From: Neoscytalidium dimidiatum
Taxonomy: Eukaryota; Ascomycota; Dothideomycetes; Botryosphaeriales; Botryosphaeriaceae
Assembly: GCA_037367355.1 (NCBI GenBank)
Contig: CM074698.1
Location: 2,232,001-2,296,000, forward strand
DNA: 64,000 bases
Direction: 5' to 3'
The notes beneath the pieces were generated by a model. That model was not told the origin of the DNA and did no database searches. It saw nothing but the letters and a program-made list of their open reading frames with translations. Position 1 is the stretch's first letter, and every line of letters begins with the position of its first letter. The translations under genes were made by a program, and so were the position numbers. Of this stretch, positions 54,945 through 64,000 are shown piece by piece.

Positions 54945-57594
54945 TCAGTCGAAAACGTTTAACCTTATGAGTGCAAGGTGTCCCCAAGAGTCCCGTGCTT
55001 CCTGGGTCATAATATTTGATGCCCAATTCAAAGCCTCCTCTGGAGTGTTCAAAAACCCGTCTTGCCAGAGTTTGTATGCTGCCCACCTCCTGAGACTCAA
55101 TCTCTCCCGAGACCAATTCAGGACTGAATTGCTTCTGTCGAGGTCATGTTCCAAGTTCGTGCATGACCCCAGCTCAACATAATTACTGCAAGTACACCCA
55201 TCGGAATGGATACACATGCACCGGTGGGATGTGAATTCTCCAAGGAAAGTGGAGCAGAACACATCGAACGGAAAGCGAAAACGACGACCGTGCTCCGCGT
55301 GACCACAGAGTTCACAGGGTCTGTCATTATTCCAGCTCTCTCCCGCTACAGCGTGTCCTGACCTAATTTCCGGCTCATGCGGGTCGCCCAAGCTTTCCTC
55401 AACACGCCAAATCTCTGGGGTGGGAGTAGAGGAGGCGGCATCCTCTTCATGTAAAACCTCTTCAATGACCATTGCAGCTCGAGTCAAAGACCGGCACCAG
55501 AGGACCCATGCTCCAGGGAATAATGCGTCATTTGAAGACCTCCATAGCCCTGAGCCACCATTGAGCTTGGCTCCCGATAGGATGAGGTCTGCAATGAGCT
55601 CAACAAGACCATCGGTCGTATGTATCACTAGTGGAGACATATAACAACTAGCAAGTCGTCGAATCACGCAGTCGAGAATTCCTTCACCCAAGTCGTCCTC
55701 CGCTGTCACTTTTGCGCCCGCCTCGATAAAAGTTCTGAGTACTTTGATCAAGTCTTCGTGCGGAGTGTGATAAGCAGCGAACATCAGGGGGGTCTGTCCC
55801 TCTGCGCCGGCCTCTTCTCAGTTGCAGTGATTGATTAGATATTTCAATATGTCGAAATCGATCCGGACATACTTCAAGGAGAAGATGTAGTAAATTATGA
55901 GAGAGCCTTCAAGCTCTACGTATGGGTTCAACTTAGTTCGACGGTATCTGTACACAATGTAGTCGTCCAGTTGGCCATCAACCGATAACAGCCGGAGTGC
56001 TTGAAGCGCTTCTTGCCCCCGAGGGTAAGCGGGCCCAAAGGCGACACTGCTGGAAAGAAAACAAGTGAGAGCGGAGTGACCAGAACTTGAGAAGTTAGCA
56101 GATACAATAATCTTCTGAAAGGGGATCATTGATTTACTTAGTACACGCTGTGAGATCAGCGCCTTCGGATAGTAGTAGCTGGCACATTTCCAAATTGAAG
56201 AATTTGATCGCGTACTATAGATCATTAGCAGCATTTCGGACTGTTGTAGTGAAGACCTACGAAAAGAAGAGAATATCCATATTCGTCACGGTCACGTGGA
56301 GAGAACTGCCCTCTAGACAACATGGTTTTCACTTCAGAGACATCTCCAGCGCGAATAGCTTCAAGTACATGAGATTCTCGAGGAACCACTCCGAAAGTAG
56401 AGAGTATTGGCGGGTACTGTAAACTCAAATCCATCGGCCCAATGAATGATGCAGCTACGCCGTTGATGCCGAAGTTGTTTGGTTTTGGAACGAACAGGAA
56501 ACGAAATCCCGAGGTACGTGCCCCGAGTGAATCATTGCTGGAAGCAGAAGGTACTGTCACGATGAAATGGAAACGTCCAGCCGAGGTCTTGCTGAAGACC
56601 TCAAGGTTGTCTCCCGGAGACCAAGCCTCTAATTGGTGCAGCATATCTCCGCTTGAGATAATTCGCCGTCCATAAACCGCATTTTGGTATCGGCGTTGTG
56701 TGGATAATGATTGGAAAGGCCGCCTGTGACCTCGCGGGGGTGTTCTACCCTGACTCTGGAGCTCCACTTCCTGTGACGCCAGCTTATGAGATCCGCTGAG
56801 GAGCAACCTAAGCCCGGACCGCATCCAGTCACTCTGAGATTTGGGTCCCTTGTCGAATAAATCGTCAATCATCGGTCCAAACTGGCGATATAACACCTCA
56901 AGAGCTGTGGCCGCTTGTCTCGCTGATCCGCTCTGTACGACGAGTAGTGTGTCCATCTGCGTTGTGATTGCTGCTCTGGCTTGGTCCAGATGCGCATGCA
57001 ATCGGTTCTCGGCATTTTCAATGGATGCAGCCAAGTCCACATTTGCTCGTGTTTGCATATTTATTCCGTAGTCGATTGAACTCTTTATGGTAAGATCATT
57101 ATTCCTGAGGCCAGTTAGCGGGGTTCAAGCCTTAAACGGAGAGTTTATATGTACCGTCCGACAAGGATCAAAGCGCTATTCGCTTGGCTGATATAACAGT
57201 CAAGGCGGGAAGAGATGCATCTTATCTCCCTCTGTTTGAGGGTATGTCTCATTCTTCTCCAAATCTTTCTGACCGAAGGTTCTGACTCCTGTATAGGCGC
57301 TTCCAGCTTGCTGTGAAGCTCTTGCAGATCCTTCACGCTTTGTTGTAACATGTTGCGCATGAGCCGAAAGGCATTCTGGTTTTGTTCGAAGAGCCTGGAT
57401 CCAGAGTAGGCAAGTTCAAGATTCTGCAGCTGGCGCATGACAGACTCGAACTGGGCCACTTGACCGTGGATTCTGAGGATTTCGTTGCGGGCGCCCCGCA
57501 TCGTGGAGATCAGGCTGTCGATTTCCCGAGCTGCCTTGATGGCGACGCCGACCAGGCTGACGGCCGCCGCTACAGTTGAGAAAGGGTCGCCCAT
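54945..57594 (-). CDS. STAND-like N-terminal and ankyrin protein, probably broken
   Basis: The first 60 residues (MGDPFSTVAAAVSLVGVAIK onward) match the helical N-terminal domain of fungal STAND/NLR-like proteins (PF17111-type, from memory). Exons 57594-57155, 57104-56261, 56214-56147 and 56049-54945 join in phase to 819 codons. The middle is long and helical, followed by ankyrin-like units (SHVLEAIRAGDVSEVKTML, ILKYLINHCN, GQTPLMFAAYHTPHEDLIKV). No NACHT or NB-ARC loop is seen. The C-terminal part is Cys-rich (CELCGHAEHG, CMCIHSDGCTC). At 55818-55820 a TGA interrupts an ankyrin unit in frame. An alternative 57-nt intron (GTCCGG...GAAGAG) could remove it, but that would cut the repeat. Probably a nonsense allele of a nonself-recognition gene. 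Confidence 0.65.
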
Positions 57595-58380
57595 GATTCC
57601 GTCGTGCACTCGAGCGTAGAAGTGGCAACCGAAAGGCTTTGCAGGTGGATGGATCTGGCTCAAGAATGGCATGGGCGGGGTGCCTGGGTTGATAAGGAAA
57701 GACGAGACTCTCAGCCTCGTCTTACTTCGATGCATCGCCTCGCGAGGCTGTAGCGTGGCTATGCATGCATGCATGTGGTAGGTGGAAGAATACGATTGGT
57801 GGAGTGCATTCATGCAGCATGTGTATTCAATGAACAGTTCGATCAGACCGAACGCGACGCTGTACTTTGCAGCCTGGCATTACAATGCTTATTTGGATAG
57901 CAGGCCAATTTGGGGTTGCTTTTTAATAAATCTCTCTCAGGTGGCTGGCTCTACTTTAATCAAGTAGCATAGGCTTGGTGTGAAAATATTAGGGTAAAGG
58001 GGGCAAAAAACCTGGGGGAAGTATGTGCATTGTATCTGGCATCCACAAGGGCGCGATCACAACACCCGGCGTCCCTTACGAACGGCCGCATTGGCCGAGC
58101 TCTTCCTGCACCTGGACGGTTTATTTCCTGTCATTCACGCATGATCACTTAAGCCTCAATTTTGATTTTTCTCATTTAAAGGTGCCGGAATCCTTGTGGG
58201 TCTACGCTTGGGCATCCCTTCCTACTACCGCACTTTCGCCACTTCAGCCTCAGGCAGGCACTTGGGCCTCCCCTCTGCAATCCTACCACATCAAACCGAG
58301 CACCTCCAATTCCTGTCTTCAAGCTAGCCTTTTACAGAACAGCAGATACGAGTACTCCCAGTCATAGCAATGTCAGCCTT
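57595..58380. other. Intergenic
   Basis: 786 bp upstream of the ankyrin gene and downstream of DCL2. No gene seen. Confidence 0.45.
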
Positions 58381-61300
58381 CTATATACCATCTGCATCCT
58401 TCATCACCACATCCGCCGGTCCGAACTCCGCTCCAACCACTGCTTGTTCAATATAATCCTCCTCGTCATCATCCTCATCGTCATCCTCGTCATCCTCGTC
58501 GTCATCCTCGTCCTCATCCTCCTCCTCCCCTTCCAAACCAGCCCCATCCACCTCCTCATCCTCATCCGCACCACCCGAACCAATCCCCTCACCCATCCCC
58601 CTCCACCTCCTCCCCTCCGCCAACAAAGTCAGCACCGCCCGATCCGCCGCCTCGGTCTCGGCATCGACCCTGCTCTTCCCCTCGACCCAATCGCCCACCC
58701 ACCGCTCCCCGACGCGCACCCTACACCTCACGACCGCGTCCGCCCTCCCCCCCTCCTCGTCGTCGTCCGCCCGCGCCCACCCCACCTTCTCCGCCCCGGC
58801 CAGCCGTCCCAACAGCGTCTTCGGATGCAAACACTCGACCCCGTCCCTCAGAAACCTCTCCAGCACCCCGACCAGCCCCAGCCTCTCGAGAAACGCCTCG
58901 CACTCGCCCAACCCGTCCCCGTCCCCGTCCCCACCTCCGATCCCGCCCTCCCCGACCGTCGTCGAATCCACGAAAATCGCGCCCAACACCGCCTCGACGA
59001 TGTCCGAGAAGAACTTCTCGGCCCCGATCCGCGCGAACAGGCGCCACGGGTACCGCCGCTCCGTCCGCAGCGCGCGCCACACCCGCTCCCTCAGCTCGTC
59101 GTGCCGCGCGGCGGCGGCGTCCGCCGCGGCGTGGATGCCGGGCGCGGAGTGGCGCATGAAGTGCCACAGGGCTCTGCGGGCGGGGGCGGCGGGGACGGCG
59201 GTCGGTTCGCCGAGCAGGGAGGGGCTGGTGGTGGCGGGCGGTTGTGCCGCGGCATGTTGCTGGGAGAAGACGACGTCGGTGCGGGGCTCGTGGATGCAGG
59301 CGTCCATGCAGAGGAAGGCGAGGAAGGAGGCGTTGACGATGGAGGCGCGGATGGCGTGCATGGTGAAGTGGGGGAGCTCGTCCGGGGCGTGGCCGCGGGG
59401 AGGAGGGGTGGCCGGGGGGCGGTCGTTGTGGGCGGGTTTGCGGTACGCGTAGAGGCGGCGGCTGACGAGGTGGTCGAGCACGGCGTCGCCGAGGTATTCG
59501 AGGCGTTGGTAGGAGGAGGTGGCGTCCTCGCGGTAGGAGGTGAAGGAGGGGTGGGTCAGGGCTTCGAGGAGGAGGTATTTGTTTTTGAAGGTGTAGCCGA
59601 TCAGCTCTTCGACCCGTTCGAGGTGGATGCGTGGAGCGGAGGCGTGCTCTTCGGCGGCGTGATTAACCAGGATTCGTCTGGATTCCTCTATAGGGCACCA
59701 GGGGAGTTTTGGTAGAAGGGTGGCAATGCAGGTGTGTGCTTTGGGCATGCCTCCTTCGATGTAGGCCGCTCCGATGAGAGATTCCACGACATCAGCCAGG
59801 GTCTTGGTGGACAATGGTCGTGTCTCAGGGAGTGCGACGGATGCTACAGCAAGGATGTCACGGACATAGCGCGGGCGCCATTTAGCACCAGTGAAAGCCT
59901 TTGTGATGATGAACTTGTCGAGGCCTACGCTGCGTGATGCTTTCGCCAGAGAACCATTGGAGACTACGCGATCCTTTTTCTCGGTGAGGTAACTCTCTGG
60001 CCAGTGTAGATGTTGCGCCATCAGCTGCACTGCTGTACTGAACTTGAGGATGCAGTCGCCGAGGAATTCCAATCTTTGGTAATCGTATTCGTTCGTCGAC
60101 GATGCGGTGATGGCACGGAGGACCATCTCGTGATTAGCAAAGTGTACAGCCTTGACAGCAGTGTCGCAAAGTTCTTGTACAATCATGAAAAGCTCGAAAC
60201 GATGCAGTATAGACGGCATGAATGCCGCGAACAGCGAATAAGAAGCCGGCGACCTGTCGATGAGAAAGTCCTCTGCTGGGGCCATATACTCCTTCGAGTA
60301 CATGGCATTTCGCGTGATGTCCCGTATGTGATGCAAGAAGTCCCGCCGTTTTGGGAACGCCGAGAAGACGATGTGGACAGCAGGCTGCTTCGCCTCTTGC
60401 GGCTGTTCGCTGGCTGACATATCCACGTCAACAGTTCGAAAATCACGGAACATCAGGAGATGGCCTTCGATACCCTTTTGACGGACTATGCCGATTGTCG
60501 GGTTAAGACCTGCTTTGATATCTGCGTAGACGTCGAGTGCTGGTCTGCTACCATCGTCAAAAGTTCCCAGATGGTCTCCTCCATGGGCTGATCCACCGTA
60601 AGAAGCTATAAGAAACAGGAAGTCATGTCTCACATCGGTCATACGTGAGCCGAAAACAGAGTGAAGGAGGACCCGGGTGGAACGTTGAAACTTATCCACT
60701 TCGGCTTCGCTCAGGTTTAATGTGCCCATTGGCTCACTTGTCAGAGCATACCTGTGGTTTTCATTCCAGTAGAGAAGAAAATCAGGAATTTGGAGAGTTG
60801 GCTGAGGTAGTAAGAGTACCAAAGATATGGTCTGCTCATGAAGAGATAGGGATAATTTGGTCTTGTACCAAAGCACGGGTGTTCCCGTAGTGCCCAGAGA
60901 TCTCGCTACCGCAAGCCAGGGGTCGAGACGAGGAGCGACTTGAAGCATTGAGGGCCTTTTGTCAATGACCCCGAAGTCAGGACCATCGTCTGCATCACTC
61001 AGCAAGGGCAGAAGGTTGTCGTTCACCAAGCCCGCTTTGTGAAGGGCAACATATGCCTGGAAGGCTGCATCCTTCCTGGCTGCTCTCTCCGTCAACCAAG
61101 CTCTCGAGCCTCGGTGTTGGCGTATCTTCGCATTGATGGATATTGGGAGAGTGACAGTAGCGGTGATCCAGTCATTCTCATCTATCCCAAAGGAGAAACG
61201 AGGCCGCAGATCCACATGTTGTCCACCACCAAGAATGGCGCAAAAGTGGTAGAGGTGTTGCATTGAATTGTCAAGCGTGAGCAGCGCCCTAATGAGGTTA

Positions 61301-63185
61301 GTGAAGGCAACTTCCAAGTGATTGAAGACACGCACCCAGTACTCTCGCAGCGGTAGAATGCATCGCCTTCTTCCTCGAGCTCTTCACGCTCCTCAGCTGC
61401 TTGAACTTGGCGCAAGTCATTGAGGTAGGCCTCTTTCATTTGCTCCTCGAGGTCTAGCCACTTGTCCGGAGACTTGGCCAACGAGGACTCCTCAGGCAGC
61501 ATGATAACGAATTTTGAATCTTGTTTTCTTGCACGGCCGCGACGCTGGATGAAGGATTTCAGGTTCTTGGGCGGCTCGTAGCAAATCACGATGTGGCAAT
61601 TTGATACGTCGATTCCTTCCTCAAGAACGCTAGTGGCCACGATCAGATTCTTCTTGCCGGCGCGGAAGTCGTCAAGCGTCTGTTGCTGGTGTTTCACTTC
61701 TACCAGGTCACCTATTCCGAGATGGGACTTCCGGTGAACAGTCATAGAGGTCCCAACAAAGGTTCCAACATTGAACAAATGCCGAAGCTCGGGATGATTG
61801 GACAAGACGTGGTCCATGGCAGCCACAGTAGCGCGCTGCTCGACGAAGATTATTCCAGTGAAGTCTTTCTTCCACTCTGACAACAGGAGATCGATCAGAT
61901 ATTGCATCTTGGGAGATAGATTCTGATGCACTACGTCGTCCTCGCTTATGGGGGGAGATGCAGCAACGTGTGATAGCATTCTATGGAGCTTAGTGCCTTC
62001 CTCTTCAGACCAGTCTAGAAGCATGTGGCTAGAGTTGGCTAAGAATGCGTCAAATCTTGCAATGCAGCTCCGAATGTAGAACTCGGTGGCGGCTCCGCCG
62101 ATTTCGTTGTAGATGCCCCATGCTCTCGAGTAGACTTTCTTCAGCTGCTCATGGATGTAGGTCTTCCTATTGGTCAAAAACTTTTCGAGCTGCCGTAAGA
62201 TGTCAGCTTTGTTTTCGTCAGCAGCCTCGGCCGCTTTCTGCTGCAGACTCAAGACATGCGGATCCTCCCGGATATCGTATGCAAAATAGGCAGCGGCTAA
62301 GGTCCTGAGAATAGGAGGGCCACTGTATGGGTCCAAGGAGCGATTGGGGTACTTGAGCTGCACGAGTTCTGGTCTATGTGTGAAGCGAAGTAGCTCAGTA
62401 CGATTGACCTTTGGGGTTTTGGCGATTGCATTTAGACTGCGCTCGATAAGTTCCAGGCCTTCTGCCTTCCCGCTCACGACGGGGCTGGCAGTTAGACCAA
62501 GAATTTTGGGGAGAGACTCGAGGCAGCCGTTGAGCAGGAGCGGGTGGTAGAATCGTTGCATAATGGCGCTGGCTGGATGGTTTCCGCGACACATGTGAGC
62601 CTCGTCGAAAATGAGAAGGGCGATCCTGGCCAGCTTCACGAAGCCGTGGGTAAGAGCGTCCAGCAGAATGGCAGGCGTGGAGACGACGACCCGGACATTC
62701 TCGAGTACAGCATCCCAGATAGCCTGGTCGGTCCATCGGTCGACATTGTCGTTGCCGCTAAGAAAGCGGAGCTCGTAGGCGGGCAGGTGTTTCTCGAAGA
62801 GGCATGATTGCTGTTGGCATAGCGTGACGGTTGGGGCAACAAACCAGACTAGCTAATCCTGACGTCAAAAGATAATCGACTTTGACTTTGGACAAAAGGA
62901 AGGAGTGAGCGCACCTGGTCCGGGCCGCAGCTCTCGAGCTCAGCCTGAGTTCGGGATATAGCGCTGGGGAGGTCAGTGTGGGCCGGAGTGCACAGGGCGC
63001 AAGGTCATACACGTGGGTCTTTCCGCTGCCCGTGTCCATCTGTCAGGCCAATGAGCATGGAACACGCCAGGTTGTGATATATGACGTACAGCAACGATGA
63101 TGTTCTGCTTCAAGCTCTCCTCTACCATCTCAGCCTGATAAGACCGGAGGCGGAAAAAGCCGGCATCCTCAGCGACCGAGCCCAT
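58381..63185 (-). CDS. DCL2: Dicer-like protein 2
   Basis: RNA-silencing nuclease that cuts double-stranded RNA into small RNAs, the main antiviral and transposon Dicer in fungi. Exons 63185-63090, 63039-63011, 62963-62915, 62852-61336 and 61288-58381 join in phase to 1532 aa. Helicase: Walker A in MDTGSGKTH (residues 33-41), DEAH at about 141, GLTASPV, and the C-terminal helicase motif QRRGRARKQD. A dimerisation-type segment follows. RNase IIIa has YQRLEFLGDCILKFSTAVQL and RNase IIIb has YQRLEYLGDAVLDHLV with distal FSDIVEAVLGAIFVD, so both catalytic Glu/Asp sets look present. A dsRNA-binding-like segment (HPKTLLGRLAGAEK, then AETEAADRAVLTLL) is near the end. The C-terminus is an acidic run of about 50 residues. 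The ATG at 63185 was chosen because family homology begins there; the frame is open upstream. Confidence 0.92.
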
Positions 63186-64000
63186 TCTTTGTGTAGCGAG
63201 GGCGAGGTCGACAAAGCACTGGGTGTGAGATTGGTCTTGCTGGGATTGTAAGGTTGTGAGGTTAAGGCATGGAGTTTGACGATGTTGCGGCGTCGGTGAG
63301 AAGACGGGACAAACTGCGGTCGAACAGAGCGGCTGGCAAGCCGCAGGGGCAAGCAAGCGACCTGCAGCTCACCCAAAGCGAAGTGTCCTCCACTGCGATG
63401 CATTCTGCGCTGCAGGTGCGCAGCAGTCAGTTAGATGTCAGAGATAGACTTGCAAGGGACGGGACGGAACGATCTACACACAAAACGGGCAGAATCACAC
63501 TGAACCCCGCGAACGGAACCGGTCACGTGCTGAGAGGGGTGATCTCCGCACCGCCACGACGCCATGAAGCTTCTTTCAATTTAGGCCTCGTTTACGCAGA
63601 GTCAGGTCGCCTTTCCGCAGCGCTAGAAGCCCCTTAAGGCCATGCATGCTGCGTACACATCTCGGCCACGACTGACTCTCTTTTCGCCGCAGCAGCCATG
63701 CGCATGAATTCAGTCCAGACCTACTTTGGCGACCGCAGCGGCCCTGCGCACGGCAGACCTCGCCGCTACAAACCGCGTTTCCGGCTTGGCACGAGATTTG
63801 CAAGGAGCTGACGGCCGCCATCCTTGCCGCGCCCCGGCCATGCGCCACACTCCAGCTTGCGCAACCCCCAGAAGCAGCGACAGAGCCACGCGGCCCACGC
63901 CATGTCATCTAAGGCCCCGCGCCAGGAAAACCTTCGCTCACGCCCTGACTCGACTTGCGCCATTCGCGCAATCGCAACCTTAAAACTCTGGTTCACCCCT
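63186..64000. other. DCL2 upstream region, window end
   Basis: 815 bp. Overlapping short open frames on both strands with no family resemblance. Read as promoter of DCL2 and beyond. Confidence 0.4.

Noticed and set aside
58444..59715. 423-codon plus-strand frame
   Set aside because: Antisense of the DCL2 C-terminal exon, open because of GC-rich codons and the acidic-tail repeat.

Overview
This window is nuclear DNA of a filamentous ascomycete (Pezizomycotina; a Dothideomycete is my guess from gene content, not proven). The signs are many short spliceosomal introns (about 45-80 nt, GTRNGT...CTAAC...YAG), dense genes on both strands, and fungal-only families: UstYa/DUF3328, HET domain, LaeA-like methyltransferase, Zn2Cys6, AA11 LPMO, CYP55, DCL2. 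There is no sign of bacterial operons. I found no rRNA, tRNA or CRISPR. Exon limits below were worked out by hand from splice consensus, reading phase and family resemblance. Family names come from recognition of motifs, not from a search.

Layout. 0-12 kb: proteasome alpha-2 (PRE8), a RING-CH membrane E3, a large acidic unknown, a polyQ/coiled-coil protein and a divergent Hsp70-like ATPase. 11.8-17.1 kb: a decayed patch with an SDR pseudogene lacking its active site, a Zn2Cys6 regulator with a damaged zinc cluster, and a DUF6536 pseudogene. 18.0-24.3 kb: an 11-exon LaeA-like methyltransferase, a UDP-glucosyltransferase and a four-helix membrane protein.

24.5-33.6 kb is the highlight. Three UstYa-type oxidase genes, a GNAT acetyltransferase and a membrane-anchored prolyl-4-hydroxylase-like dioxygenase lie beside a secreted precursor protein. 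That precursor has 28 near-perfect repeats of DAEPAYVWASKGAK, each followed by a KR/RR kexin site. This is the signature of a dikaritin-type (ustiloxin/phomopsin/asperipin-like) RiPP gene cluster with a Tyr-Val-Trp core that I do not recognise. Expected logic: secretion, Kex2 cleavage of the repeats, then oxidative side-chain cross-linking by the UstYa proteins, with possible further tailoring. The four processing genes form two divergent pairs (UstYa-1/UstYa-2 and UstYa-3/dioxygenase). Each shared promoter holds one CGG-N8-CCG element.

34.4-46.0 kb: two head-to-head zinc alcohol dehydrogenases, a MARVEL-type membrane protein, the divergent pair CENP-S/MHF1 and PGA2, and a secreted AA11-type LPMO. 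46.9-49.6 kb: an F-box pseudogene full of C-to-T-type stops (RIP-like) and a P450nor (CYP55) nitric oxide reductase. 49.6-52.3 kb is gene-poor and partly AT-rich. 52.3-57.6 kb: a HET-domain gene and an ankyrin protein with a STAND-type N-terminus that carries an in-frame stop, together a likely nonself-recognition patch. 58.4-63.2 kb: a Dicer-like 2 gene with an unusual acidic tail.
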